From the NCBI RefSeq assembly GCF_000002235.5, contig NW_022145611.1:2470754-2534753 (forward strand): a stretch of 64,000 bases of DNA, read 5' to 3'. The position numbers and the translations under genes were made by a program. This document shows, piece after piece, positions 37,241 to 50,447 of this stretch. How positions within the stretch are numbered: position 1 is the first letter of the stretch; every line of letters begins with the position of its first letter. The DNA is from Strongylocentrotus purpuratus. Lineage: Eukaryota; Echinodermata; Echinoidea; Camarodonta; Strongylocentrotidae. Under the pieces are notes generated by a model. The model did not search any database and was not told the origin of the DNA. It saw only the letters and a list, made by a program, of their open reading frames with translations.

Positions 37241-38222
37241 CTTGACGGTGTTTTTTTTTTTAAGGAAAAAAGTAAAGTTCAGAAATGTCAGAAATATTTT
37301 TATAGCTATGTCTGTGATTAATTAAAATATTATTATGATTTACTGGTTTTCATATAGATACAAAATTCATCTATTATATTGTTGTACTTTTTTCTGAACT
37401 GATCGACTAAAAGAATAGCTCCTCATAGTTATAAAACACGTTTTTACAGGATGCTAACCTACATAATTACGGCTTTTATGTCGTTTGCCTGTTCATGAAG
37501 TGTTATTTTTTTAAACCAAAGTTTCTTCGAATTCAAAGTTTATCAGGTGAAGTCTCCACTTAAAACTCTTCAGAATCCACTACCGGCCTGTCTGGTTTTG
37601 CCGAATGTATAATGATTATAGTCTCTTCACATCAAGGGCACTTTGACGTAATCAAATCTTACCCTGGCATTTTCTGCTTCACTACTTACAGTTAAATGCA
37701 CTAACCACAACATATCCCACAAACTGATTGACTCGTGTTTTGAGTTAGACAAAATCTTTAAAGATAACCATCGACCCCAAGACATGGCAGTCGATTTGAA
37801 GTGCGCCATCTCTTGACAAGTAAAATACTTGTTCATACTTTGGCTCAGCCAACAGGCGGACTAATAAGGGTAAGTTACATAGAGGTAGCGATGTTTATAT
37901 GAGTTATTAATAAAGCAAACATAAAATCGGAACAAGTAACATGACTGGAAATATTGTAGAAACCTACCTCACTGCTATCTCTGTAAGTCTATTTTGCAAA
38001 ATTACGTTGTGCTTGTAAGTGAAGTAGTAGATCCATTTGATCTGGATATATATATATATATATATTCTGTAAATAGTTTTTAAAATTAATGTTAACAAAT
38101 TTTTTTTTTGTAAATTTTGCATCACTTTGTGTAATAATTCTTTATCAGTGAGACAGAGAGAGAGAGAGAGATTAATATAATGAGTTTAAGGCTTGCATAA
38201 AATAAAGCAAATGTACATAACC

Positions 38223-38520
38223 TATTCGGCAGCATCCCCTATGTTGTACGCAGAGGTACAATTCTTGGCATAGAGACAATCACGGCGACAATCAAAACAA
38301 CAGTTAAACATCGTCAGGAAAGCTTGAAACCATGCTTAATGAAAGGAGATATACGGACCAAAGAACTTCTGATACTTGACATGTTATCCTGAGGCACTTC
38401 CCGAGCCCCAAAGCCATAATAGTTGTTGACAGCTTCCAGGCTGTACAACCATCCATATAGAACTCGACTATAGTGGCGACAGGTTGGTTGAGAGGGAAAT
38501 CTTCGGCAAGAGAAACTTTA
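38223..38520 (-). pseudogene. Possible decayed exon of a Cys-rich (PAN/apple-like) host protein
   Basis: On the minus strand, a frame over about 38320-38515 reads LYSLEAVNNYYGFGAREVPQ then SSLVRISPFIKHGFKLS and stops. One base out of phase, 38223-38340 reads MFNCCFDCRRDCLYAKNCTS then AYNIGDAAE. The C-x3-C-x5-C-x-S spacing is like a PAN/apple domain. The frame shift between the two parts suggests a pseudogene or a misread splice boundary. No family match can be confirmed by eye. Confidence 0.25.
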
Positions 38521-39049
38521 TGAAAAGGAGATTTGACAAGCTCCAGGCGAGACAAAAGTACATTGGTAGGTAATTAAATGGAGACCAGGGGCGTATCATG
38601 GGTTGAGCAGTCGAGGGGTGCTGTTTTAGGTGATAAAACTGGATGGAAGAAATACCAGATAACATGGCTATCGAGTAAAGGAAGGCTTTGGGAGGGATCA
38701 TATAGTTTTCTATTTACATTGCCCACTCTCTAGCACCTCCTCTCTCTCCCACCGCTTCTCTCTTTCGCAATTCATTTTATTGACACTTGCCCCATGTCCC
38801 CAGTAGCGTGTACACGATGGATTCGGAGGAAACAGAGTTGGAGGAACTAGAAGTATGCAGAAATAGTTCGAGAACAGAACAGAGATAAATTCTAGCGGTA
38901 TGTAAGCAAACAATCGGAAACGTAACCAACAGGGTTTTGATTATGAAGGGGCTATATACTGAGTTGTGAATGCATTGAAGAATATAGGAAACGATATCAA
39001 AATTCAATTACCACGATAGCAACTACTTTCAATAATACTTTCAATAAAT

Positions 39050-39190
39050 CAATCTATAATAATAATAATAAAAAATACATATGATTTATAAGGCGCCAAA
39101 TCCGCAAAAGATGAAATACATACATGATACATTTATACAAAGTGCGATAGGAAAGGTACAGACATGAAAGGTTATGGTAATCTATGGCAA
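39050..39190 (-). mobile_element. (ATT)n-tailed element inserted in dispersed repeat copy 3
   Basis: On the minus strand it ends GCGGATTTGGCGCCTTATAA and then an (ATT)n tail (39057-39070). This is typical of the SINE tails in this window. The insertion separates two parts of the repeat that are contiguous in the other three copies. Confidence 0.5.
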
Positions 39191-39288
39191 TTTCGAATGC
39201 CTTCTTTGTTATCTATCGAAGCATGACAATGATGTATTACGTAATCCGAATATGATTTCTACGGGACGTACTATCCCGACCACGGAGT

Positions 39289-39316
39289 GGGGGGGGGGGG
39301 GTAGGGGGGGGGGGGG
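39289..39316 (+). repeat. Poly-G double run
   Basis: Thirteen G, then TA, then thirteen G. It could form a G-quadruplex. Confidence 0.95.
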
Positions 39317-39400
39317 TACTACATGGTATCAAAATTGCCCTTGAGTTGATTTTTCGAAAATGATTGCGATCGTGTTAATTCAAGGTTCAGACAATCATGT

Positions 39401-39753
39401 GGGAGTGTCGTGGTCGAGTGGTTTAAGGCGCTTGACTTGGAGATGCGAAGGTCGAGGGTTCGAATCCCGACACGGCACTAATATCCTTTGGCAAGATATT
39501 AACCTGCACTTGCTACTCTCCACCCAGGTGTTAAATGGGTACCCGGTAGGATGCGACCGTCATTGTTGGTCAAACAGTTTTTGAGCGTCATGTAACGCCT
39601 GGCTGGAATGCTCCACAGGGAGTGGAGATTGTGCACACATTGTGTGCGGGCAAGCACTGAATCCAATGACCGGGGTAATAGTATATTTGTAAAGCGCATA
39701 GAGACATTTGTATTAAGTGATATATACAAATTAAATATTATTATTATTATTAT
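39401..39753 (+). mobile_element. Full-length tRNA-derived SINE with (ATT)n tail
   Basis: Best-preserved copy. The head GTGTCGTGGTCGAGTGGTTT has a good A box, and GGTTCGAATCC is a perfect B box (39459-39469). The body holds CTCCACCCAGGTGTTAAATG and GTACCCGG. The 3' end TAAAGCGCATAGAGACATTT is followed by six ATT units. The tRNA-like part ends GACACGGCAC and pairs partly with its start, so the parent tRNA was Leu- or Ser-like. Confidence 0.88.
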
Positions 39754-40917
39754 GTTCACCAGACACATTCATATAAAAGCGTAAATCAGAATCATACTTT
39801 GCGAAATATACGGCCGTAGGCGTAAGGGCACAATTTCGACGGATGCTGACGTGTCTTGAATTTTGTTATAAAATGTACTGATCATTGTATACAGAAATAA
39901 AAAATAAGCCACCTTGCTGTCTGGAAATTGGTAGTTTCAAAATTATCATGGGCTTCAGCCACCATACCCCTCCTCATATATCAAGACGTATGATAGCAAA
40001 AGCAAGTATCATGTTCTAGAAGATGTTTTTTGTTGATCGAGGATAACTTACTACAAAACAGTTTGACTGTTTGACTGAGAGAAACTTCTTTAGTGTACCT
40101 TCTTAGATAATCTAGATCTACTTGGAATTATTAAGTACATGTATGTCATAGCCTTAATCAGTCAGCTTTTTTTCATTAAACCTTTCTTAAACCACACTGT
40201 TATTAGGATTAAATGACGTCAGTATACCGTCTCATATCAATCGAATCGCGCTTTTTCACCACCACCTCCATCATACTGACCTATCTCACAAGAACGTAGG
40301 GTAGAAGGGAAGTTGTAGAAATACTCGAGCATGCGTGACCTGTCAGCAACATTGAAACAAAACATGGTATAATGGACGCTGAATTTGGGTCACGTAGGAT
40401 CATATTAGCCCGGGTATATAAGGTTTTCACATTTGGTGATAATAATGATTTCCATGAAGAATGCCATTAGGGCAGCATGTCACGGAATTCTTCTCTGACT
40501 CGAAGCCAGGGTATCTTTATTATTGATGGGAGGGGGGGGGGGGGCTTTTAGTATCCATACATGAATGTATAGTTCTATGAAATGATTATAAAATTATGTC
40601 TCGTTTTCCAAGGGCAGCCTCATCAGTTCTCCCTCGAGCCCTGTAATCTATTTCACCCCCGCAATGAGGTGCTCGCCATTCTAGTGGGTAACCATTTACT
40701 TAAAATAGGCGAAGAGTGGCAAGTATAGATTAATGTCATGCCAAACGCCTTTAGTGCCGTGGCAGCGGTTCGAATCCTGTATCATGGGCCTTATAGTCCG
40801 GGAACTATCCTACAGACGATGTCGCCTAATAAAATGTTGTAAAGGTTCAGCTCATGTTGTAAACATTTAAAAGAGATAAAGCTATATAAAGCTTTAACAT
40901 GCATAAGGCGACATGAC

Positions 40918-41057
40918 GGGAGAGGGGAAGAGAGGAGAAAGAGAAAGAAAGATAGAGAGAGAGAGAGAGAGAGATAATGAGTGAGAGAAAGAGAGAGAGA
41001 GAGGGAGGGAGAGAAACAGAGAGATATAGATAGAGATAGATAGATAGAGAGAGAGAG
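40918..41057. repeat. GA-rich microsatellite
   Basis: Purine tract of GAGA, GAAA and GATA units on the + strand. Confidence 0.95.
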
Positions 41058-41849
41058 TAAAAGCTCCTTATTTGTAATGTAAAGTGCATAGCAGTAAAGT
41101 TTGTCTAAATGAGCAGGATGAAGAGGAAGGATTTGAGGGATGCCATAATGGCGCGAGAGTCAGTAACCTCTCGTAAGAGGTAAATGATGAGCTGTGCTGC
41201 TGCTGATGATAATCATGACTTCATGTACTAAGTTCATGACGTATAAAATCAAGACGAACAAAAAAACACAGTCCATTTATCATTTGCTAATTCACACGCG
41301 TCACGAAGTATCGATAAGTTCACATCTTAGGAAGAAAGCTGCCTTTTAAAAGCCAAGTCATTAGCGTGGATAACTTTTAAGAATAGACTTATATTTTCTA
41401 TATTATTGTAAAATATTTAATTGTATCTTACTTTGTAATGAAAACAAATGTATTTTTTGTATCCCTATTACATGGATATTGCACCACATAATGGTTTAAC
41501 AAACGAGCAAGATAGACAGACAGACAGAGAGGGAGAGAAAAGGGGGAGGCGAATGGCAGAGAGTGAAACTCTTTAAAAAAAATACATACCGCGAAGGGCA
41601 AAATGGCCCTTCGAGGAAAAGCTAATCAATGTCTTGGAAAATAAATATTCTTTAGAGCAGATTTTGCCTCATGATCTAGCCCTGTACAAATTGGCTGTAT
41701 TCACCAGGCAGTGTTTAGATTAGCTAGATAGAAACTTTGATTACCCCCTGTAAAGTCTAATAATCTTCAAGGAAATTGGCAAATACACCAAAAAAAAATT
41801 ATCAGGAAATCTTAGGTCATCGACATCAAACAATTTTCAACAGCAAAGT

Positions 41850-41911
41850 AGGGAGAGGAAGAGAGAGAGACAGAGAGGGAGAAAGAGAGAAAGAGAGAGA
41901 GAGAAAGAGAG

Positions 41912-41985
<74 letters not shown>

Positions 41986-41995
41986 GAAGAGAGAC
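41850..41995. repeat. GA-rich microsatellite
   Basis: 146 bases of GAGA and GAAA units on the + strand, nearly pure purine. Confidence 0.95.
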
Positions 41996-44900
41996 GGTGA
42001 GGGTAGAGATGGAGACGAAGAAAATCAGACTGACATGATGCCATGTGGAGGAAAAACGGAAGACACATATATCAGTTTATTTCCATACTGCTGAATTATA
42101 TGGAAACAAAAAGGTATTCATATACGACCGTGTAGATTGGGGAAAAATACTTTTACGATGATAGAAATAAATTCCTGATGCCACAAGCGTACAAGTAAAT
42201 TTTCCGCCTAATGGGACCAATTTCATTTCTTATTACCTTAATAAATCAGTCATTATACTTTATGCCAGATTTATCGTTGTACTTTTTTTCATTTTTGTTC
42301 TCTGTTTCACATATGATTTATTTCCTCGATGAAGCATAATAATGTCAGGAAGGGAATCCTGCTGAAATCTTCTTGAAATATTTGTATTTTGTAACCTTCC
42401 AATCATGATAGAATGCAATTCCAAATACTTTGATGATTGGCTCTTAACTTAACATTGACTACTCTTAGTATTGTTTTTAAAACTTTCCCGAAGTTTAGTC
42501 TGACTGTTTAATTAAAGTGTATTTCTACGGGAATTAATAATCAATATAAATGGTACCGTCCTCCGGACTCCACGGAAGACCAGCTTTCCCATGTCGGGTT
42601 AGCTGAATGTGGGCTATCCATCGTATTTTATGCATTTTTACTATGTTTTTTATACGAAAATAAATACTACTACTACTACTACTACTACACCGATACATCT
42701 CTTGATTGGCATCTATTGAACTTTAAAATGCTCAGCCTATTAAAGAAGAAATGTATCAATTAATAAACCCCTTAAAGTGCCACTAGGTCTGTAAAGAAAA
42801 AATCCATACTGTTTTCTCCAGGGACGAGATACAGACCGTATAGTCAAGCACAATGTGTTTGTTTGTAATGCTTTACCTCTACAATAAAAAGAAACAGCCA
42901 TGTACCAATAGTAAATACTGACGAGGCAAGTTTCAGACTATATATGCTGGAAATTCCTTTCGACCACCACCCTCTCGCCTATCTTTTCTCTCTATCTATC
43001 TCTCTCCTTTATTTCTCTTTCTCTCTTCAACTTCCAATCTCTATTTTCTCTCAGCCTCTCCCCATTTTCTATCTTCAAACCTTCTTTCTCTATTCCCTTT
43101 CTTGTCCTCCTCTCCCTCTATTTCTCTAACACCTATATAATCATCCTCATTTTAATACTGTGATATTTATGTACACACTATTAATGAAAGTGTTCTTCGT
43201 TGATGGGTAGACGCGCAACCGTGCTGAGGGAAATACACCTTAATCCACCTCAGTTTATCGTTGTCGTTTATTCGTCGTCGGCGTCGTCGTCGACATCGCC
43301 GTCATCTGTGACAATCAAACGAAGAAAATTCCTTTATTAATCACAGTCACTGGCACTTCTTTATCTCCATTACGTCAGCTATTACGTCTCCATGTGTTTT
43401 GGGATTCTCCGTATTTAAACTCGTACCCTGTATTCATGTTGGCGTCTGGTGGTACGTCACCAACTTCTTTTGATGTCCCCTCTGGCATGTTATACTCCGA
43501 CATAATCACCCTGGTGACATTATAAAAGTAGTGCGACGAAGAGAAGCCCAGAGCCATTTCAAAGAATAATTGTTGGTTACGTTGTTGAACGTTAGTTTCG
43601 AATGATGCAAGACAAGTGTGATTAGCGAGAAAGGAAAAAAGGTTTTGCAATGTACACACGGGAGAGCGGCATATGGAGGAGAGAGTCGTTATCGCCTAAA
43701 TTTAGGATCGTCTATGAGTAAAGTAGATGGAAAATTAGATAAAGATTGTCAAAAAAGGGTAGAGAGGATGGGAGCAGGAGAGAATCTTCATCTCCTCTTC
43801 TCAACTGTTAGCTGGTGGAAAGTTTCATTATTTTTCTTGAAAATGATTAAAGAACTGTGTTTAACATACCCTTGTACATGTTCAAACATTCACCAGCCTA
43901 ACCCTTAGGTCACATCCTCTTTGAGAACAATCCTCCGCTATACTAGTCCAGTTTTCAAAAATGGGGAAGAGAAGATTTTGTTTATTAGGAAAAAAAACTT
44001 TTTCTTTTTTTCTCTAATATTCTTCCATTGCTTGAACAAAAAAAAATAACGTTAACGTACACTCTATTTTTAACGTCATTTTTATTGCCATTTTCTGCGT
44101 TTCTGCTAGATGTGCGTTGCTCAGTTTTAGGAATGGAGTTTTCGTAGTAAAGGAATAATTGTATGTTTGTAGTTAAGTATGTCTGACATAAGAAACATAA
44201 TGGGGAAAAGAATTTATTTTACAATCAATAAATATGATTTTAAACAATACAGCAAGCATTTGGATCGAATTCTAGTGCTATCAAAAATTTGAATCATCAG
44301 GGTAACATTGTTATCAGACCATTTATTTACATTCAACAGACTGCATGAGATAGCGCATCGTTTTCTGATACTCTTAACAAAAAGCCTGAAGTTAAAAAAT
44401 AACATTATCCATCAACAAATATTTACTCAAAATAATTGAATGACGAGGAAAATTAGGGTGAAAAATTACTCTCACCATTCTGGTTTTGGGTAGGTACATG
44501 CCTTTGGGATGGTGGGTTGGCGAGACCAGGGAAACTCATTAGATGTGATTGCATTTTCTTCCTTGTCGTTGTGCATTTCATTCGATGACCTACCACCCAT
44601 AGGCATTGGGGTGACGCGATGGGACTATGGGGGTTTCCCCTGTTATGGGGGGACTCCCCCTTTTTATATAGGGCGTGAGCACATCCGACCTGTATTCAAA
44701 TAATGATTGTATATGGTGTCGCCTTTTCATATCACGAAGACAGTCTGTTTGTTATCAAATGATTTTGTATGGAATTTAATTTTGTAATCATTTAAGTTTC
44801 ACTAAAAGATGCATTTGTTTACTAACAGATGCATTTATATTGTTTAAGATGTTATTTGAATTAGATGGTGCCATTAATTCCGTATGTTTTCACTACATAT

Positions 44901-47458
44901 ATCGAATATAGCTTTCACAATCACGCAGTTAATCGGCAGAAAGCGATACATCTATATTTTCAATTACAGAAATTCAAACCTAAAATCTTGTCTCCCCCGT
45001 CTCTTGGAACCCTAACTGGCCTACTTGTTCCCCAAAACCATGTTAGTCGTCTACGCCATTTTGACGATGGTTGTCGCGTATCATCAATATAGATAATGTT
45101 ATCATGCTGCCTCGGGTGTATCCTCGCGGTAATAATCCCGCCAATTTCATCAATATAATATAGTACAAGCACACATTCACCTCATCTGAACCTCCTCTCG
45201 AGAGCCTTTCTTTCAATTGAAATTCTACTTTATGAAGGAACACGTCATAAATTAACAAGGAACACCGTCCACAATTTTGATATTTTACTAAAATGCAACA
45301 CTGTCCCACAAAATACATTACGATTTGTTTATAGTTCCTTCCTTTTGAAAGATCAAGATACATGTAGTATGAAAGGGGGTTTGTCTTTGGAAAGTGGTAA
45401 TCACAGAGTTGTATTTTGTTCTGGTGCAAGTAAGGGATTTATTATATATATGCAATGATGTTTGCAATAGAATAATTCCTTAGATCATCAACTTTTATGT
45501 TTAAAAAAAATTAACATGAAAAGAATTGTGTTTTACTCTTTATAGCATGATACTTCCTGTGACTGAACGTTAGATTGTTTCAATATCCAGTAAGAAACTG
45601 CGTTCATTTTAGTTGCACACAACATTGTTGCGTTTACAAAAAATATGTATTCATGAGTCTCCCCCCCCCCCCAAAAAAAAAATGGTATCAACGTGTACTT
45701 AATAACCCTGAAATCGATATCATAGTGATTTTCTAGAGCAATTTTGCTTCAAAAATTTAGATTAACTCCTTCAGCCGTCTTGTTTCTCGTTTCATGTAAA
45801 AAAATGAGAATATATGAAAATCGACAACTTTTTATTTAAAATAATGTTTTCATTCGTGAAACTGGAACTCAGCCGACCCAGTGAAACATGACATTTATAT
45901 ACAAACAGTGGCTTGGGTATGTTGGGCTTATACATGTACGTACACATCAAAGTCATTATGCTCTACACAAAATATAATGTACTTGAGATAAGGACATGCT
46001 ATCAAGGATGGGCTAGCTAGCCCGCAGCAATCATTATACATATTGCAAGTAATCCTCTCATTACGTTTAATTGGATGAGTATATCGTGTTGTAGAACCCG
46101 TGCTTCATCGGTAACACGGGTCTCCAATCGCCCCATTTAAGTCATCTTCCAGGTTTGGAGGTTGGGGGGTTGGAACATGAGAAGAGCAATTTTCTTTCCA
46201 AAGATCGTTTTGCATTTAAATGTGCATCAATAGAATATGCAAGAAAATGAAAGGCATGCAAACTTCTCCTTGCAAGGGCGCTCAGGGTGAACAGCATAAA
46301 TGCTATAAATGAGGATACCCTGGATAAACAAGACGTTATAATAATGGTGATGGTGATGGTGATGATGATGATGACGATGATGATTATCATTATTATTATC
46401 ATTATTTTTATTATTTAAAAAAACCAAACTTATTTTTAATGTTGATGTTGTTGCTGTTGTTGTTGTTATTGTTATAATAATAATAATGATAATGATAATT
46501 ATTATTATTACAACATTATTTATATTATCATTGTCATCTTCATTGTATTCATCTCCATCATCATCTTCAACATCATCTTTTATCCTCACTACAATTACTA
46601 TGATTAAGATTATAATTCTTTTAAAAATGTGGTAAAGTATAAGTAATTAAAAGAGACCGTATGTTATCAAACCATTAAGCTTCCCCCCGCATTGATGAGA
46701 ATGTATCAGTTCAAAAACATAGCGAAACGCCGTTAGCATGATTTAACTAATCAACTTCTTTCCTGAAATATTTCTGCGTCTTGACTAAGGAGGAATAACA
46801 ATTTCTTGGTCAACGATTATGTTGTCCGCCATGTTCGTATCGTATATTCCTATCGGCCTGGGGTCAATATCGGCTCAGACACACATAATCCCGTTAGTCC
46901 ATGTACACACCCTTAGGACTATAACCATACACTTACAAGAACTAGATTATCTGAGGTCATTGAAATGAAGGAAGCATTATCACTCTTATCCACACAGGGC
47001 TGTGACCTCGGTGCTCCATATTCCATAATGGATGAAGGAAAGGCTAAAGAATGAACAGATAATTATGTACTACCCTTAGAAAACAATGTGGTATTCATAT
47101 CGAAAATGAAACAAGATTGATTTGTTTCGATATTCGACGCAATTGAGTTAAGATTCAGGATTAAAAAGAAATTTTTCTAAACATAAGAGTACACAGAGGA
47201 AGGAGGTACAAATTTCATGAAAACACGAGGCTGATGATGGGCCGCCATATTGTATTTGAACTGCATGTGCTATACTGCTTGTGAATTTCAAGATATGATG
47301 GGAAATGAGCAAGGGCCTCTCATGCAAGATGTTTCATTGAAAAGGACTCAATATAGAGAATCGTATATTGTGGACCAGTGACAATTTTCTCACTTAGGAT
47401 TCATTACAGATAACAACATATATAAAAGACATATTGTTTCATAATAATGAAACAATGA
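41996..47458. other. Gene-poor stretch
   Basis: It contains (TAC)n at 42665-42687, CT-rich DNA at 42960-43130, a GTC-rich patch at 43260-43300, poly-C/poly-A at 45660-45680 and mixed ATG/ATT microsatellites at 46341-46580. A moderately GC-rich open frame at 43375-43650 (minus) has no ATG or splice support strong enough to call a gene. Confidence 0.5.
46341..46580. repeat. Compound trinucleotide microsatellite
   Basis: GTGATG, GATGAT, ATTATT, GTTGTT and AATAAT blocks in succession, then TCATCA. This accounts for the Asp/Asn- and Ile-rich frames. Confidence 0.9.
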
Positions 47459-48002
47459 TTAAAGGTACTATGTCCCATTTGCAGCAAACATCAAATTCTG
47501 TAGAACTTTGCCAGGAATTATGAATATGTCACGTTTGTCCTATCAGTGAAATTTAAACGTTAGCAGTGTCCTATTATTCAAATTATGCAAGGAAACCCGT
47601 TTACTTTCTAGACTTCACTGTCAGACATTATTGATTGACTGACTGACTTCTTTTTTCTTCTTTGGTAATAACATACATAAACTGAGCTGTCAAGGTACAT
47701 GAGCATTTGTCCACATCAATAACCCACTTCTTGCAATGGCCAAAATTAAACCGGTTGAATCTTTGCGCAGCACAAAACGTACGACCATTCGGTATAAGGG
47801 TCTGAAAATCCGAAACTATTACTAAAATGATTCCAATCACTAAAGTCGATTCGACAACCAATGCTCGATATCTTCCCATTAAAAGACACTTTAAAGCCCT
47901 TTCGTTTTGAGGGAAGTTATAAAATAGAATTATCTTTCAAATTCCGTTAGAATTTACCTTTTTAATTTGTTTGGGCCTGCAAAAGGGACATGGTACCTTT
48001 AA
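47459..48002. mobile_element. TTAA-flanked inverted-repeat element, 544 bp
   Basis: TTAA at 47459-47462 is followed by AGGTACTATGTCCCATTTGC. The right end reads GCAAAAGGGACATGGTACCT followed by TTAA at 47999-48002. The arms pair over about 25 bases. A TTAA duplication is the mark of piggyBac-type insertion, though the AGG start is not the usual CCC. A PIF/Harbinger-like TWA reading is the alternative. An 83-codon minus-strand frame inside (47628-47879) is probably chance. Confidence 0.7.
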
Positions 48003-50020
48003 CCCTAATCACACTGTGTAGCCACTTTTGAATGTGTGCATAGTATATACCATATTGTTTGAAAAAATAATGAAAAATCATTCTGCTATCAAAATTGGTA
48101 AATTATATATCTTATGAAAGGTATTATTCTGAATTTCTTCTTTAGTTCAATGTTTTGATCTAAAGGTCATTCTCAAGGTCAAATAACAGCAAGTGAATAT
48201 TAGCATAATTCAAAGAAAATAATAAACTTTTTATGTTTTTCTTTGAATTTGATAAGGTTACACCCACTCTAACACACTTTCAATCAATATAATAATAATG
48301 TTAGGAGTAATGATAACAACAGAAATACCATAATTTTCATTTCTTTTTATGCAGTTTAGCGATTTTTACTATGTAAATTCACATGTTTACAGTAATTTGC
48401 TTAAATAATACACATGTAAATATGCATGTACATGTATCAACATGGGAATCTAATCAATCATTCATCTTTGGGAAAAGATGATAGGAACTGAGGAATTACA
48501 TGGCATTTTTTTGTGATAGAATATCAAACTTATGATAATGGGCAAATGTAAACAAATATGTCAAGCAATTTGCATAATTCAAAAGAAATAGTTGACATAA
48601 ATCAATTTTGTCAATTTACGCTCAACAAATTGTATTCTTTTTGTGAAGACTGGGTATAATAGGATGTGCCATCATTCTAGAAACACTTTTCTACACATTA
48701 TTAGTTTATTTCATTCATATTGATAGAAAAACTGACAAGTTTACTGGATTTTGGAATTGCTAATGCACTCTCTCACACTAGCAAATGCAAATCCAAAATG
48801 GCCGCCTGCCAAAACTATAGAGAATGGACTCTCTGTCACATTTTCAAGGTTTGTTTACATATTTCAGCAGCTAGGCTGCTCCTAGGCTGCTCCTGTGGTT
48901 GAAATATTGATATCAGTATTACTTATACAATGTACGCGTATATCAACATTAATCTTTACTAAAATAAAATAACTTCTTATTCTCAAACCTTACTTTCACA
49001 TTCTATACCATACAGTATACTTTAAGTAATGAATAAAAAGCAACAATAGAATTAAAATATAAACCGTGTACAATCCCTATATAATTTCTGTCGACATGTA
49101 TATATAAATATCATCACTATTAACAAATGTATTAGACTGGTATTCGCCCTTCTTTCTATCATAGTTTTAGAATTTCGGGACATTTTGAAACATGATAGAT
49201 CAATGAAGTCATTTGTTTATCCCCTTTTACATATTTGAATAATAATTGCTTAATCGCTTCCTTTCCTTTCTTTGGGATTTTGCAAATTCCAGAAAGTGAA
49301 ATTTAAAGTCATTACCGACTGTATTGTTCGTGTTATTTTGTATCTTTATCTGAATAGGATCAATGTTAATACATGTATTAATCTTGTTTTCTCTTCCCTT
49401 TCATCAAAGTGTTACAAATTCTTAAAATGAATATTTTGTTTCTTTCTTTATAATATTTTTGATTTTTGTTGTTGTTGTTGAAATAAATTTTTATTCAGAT
49501 ACAAATTCACGGATAACATCATACATAAATATTCATAACAAGCATTTCATCACATGTTTAAATGAGATCAAATTATATATCTGTATTACTTGAAAGCAGA
49601 TTGTAGATGCATTTCCTGTAAATCATTAATTATCTTCATATTTTGATAATCTTTGTCTTTTCGCCTCCTTTCATTTCATTAGTCGAGGAAGTGAAAGTTA
49701 AAACCACACAGAACTCACTCGTTCAAACTACTTGTCCTATTTAAACTTCAACTTTTATAACTGTTAACAAATGTACATGTATCAGACTTGTTTTTTACAC
49801 ATTTTAATAAGATCTTTACAAATTCTAAAAGGCGAAAGCTAAAAACTCCTCTTCGATACAAATTTTTGTCTATGCTTTTTTTTTAAAGAGGATTTGGGAA
49901 GAAAAGAAATCCCAAAGTTATGGTGACATTTTTAATGTATATTCTTAGTTATATTCTGCAAAATAAGGGAAAACAGTGTTTCTCCTGAACTCACAGGTTT
50001 TGAAGCTGTTAAAATTAGAT
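48003..50020. other. AT-rich stretch downstream of the otopetrin-like gene
   Basis: No coding evidence. On the minus strand near 49470-49500 a CTGAATAAAAATTTATTTC segment runs into (CAA)n. This could be a LINE 3' tail or a distal poly(A) region. Confidence 0.5.
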
Positions 50021-50026
50021 TTTATT
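50021..50026 (-). terminator. Nearest AATAAA poly(A) signal for the otopetrin-like gene
   Basis: TTTATT on the + strand, 422 bases past the stop on the gene strand. A second candidate is at 49492-49497. Usage is unproven. Confidence 0.35.
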
Positions 50027-50447
50027 CACGTCAAGAGTCATTTGTTTTATACTAAAATATTATAAATTGCCAACTTACCTCCTAAAAGTTGTACTCTCTT
50101 CTCTGGTATTCATGTTGTTCCTTCAGAGAAGACATAGGAAACCGAGTTACAAAATGGCACTGAGAAAATATATATTTTCTATGCTAATATATAAGGATAT
50201 GGGAGTTGCTGAACAGTATATGACAGTGATTTAACGAATATACCCATGAGAGATTCGCATTATTATTACTAAAAGGTTGCATCACATAGTGTGACGAAAA
50301 TGCACGTCTCTTGTGTAAAGGTCCACTGGTACTAAATAGATAGAAAAGTTTTGCTGAATGCGATTTTTTGTCTTCACTTGACCACCTGGAAACATGTAAA
50401 TACAACATCTACATTTGTACAAACTTGTTAATACCGAATCTTTAAAA

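Larger units (their letters stand above)
39010..39392 (+). repeat. Dispersed ~200-bp repeat, copy 3, interrupted
   Basis: The left part (CACGATAGCAACTACTTTCA) and right part (ATGATGTATTACGTAATCCG, GCCCTTGAGTTGATTTTTCG, GATCGTGTTAATTCAAGG) flank a ~140-bp insertion and, further on, a poly-G expansion. Confidence 0.7.

Noticed and set aside
39401-39485. A tRNA gene
   Set aside because: The A and B boxes are good, but the sequence continues into the SINE body and ATT tail shared with other copies.
40741-40790. B box-like GGTTCGAATCC at about 40768-40778
   Set aside because: No matching A box, core or tail, so not enough to call a SINE.
43375-43659. 94-codon minus-strand frame with fairly balanced composition
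   Set aside because: No ATG at its start, no convincing acceptor at its edge and no recognised family. Kept only as a note.
45043-45429. 128-codon minus-strand frame
   Set aside because: No domain, no splice support, and overlapping open frames on both strands. Best read as chance.
47628-47879. Small secreted-looking protein inside the TTAA element
   Set aside because: It lies wholly inside a non-autonomous inverted-repeat element, so chance is more likely than a gene.
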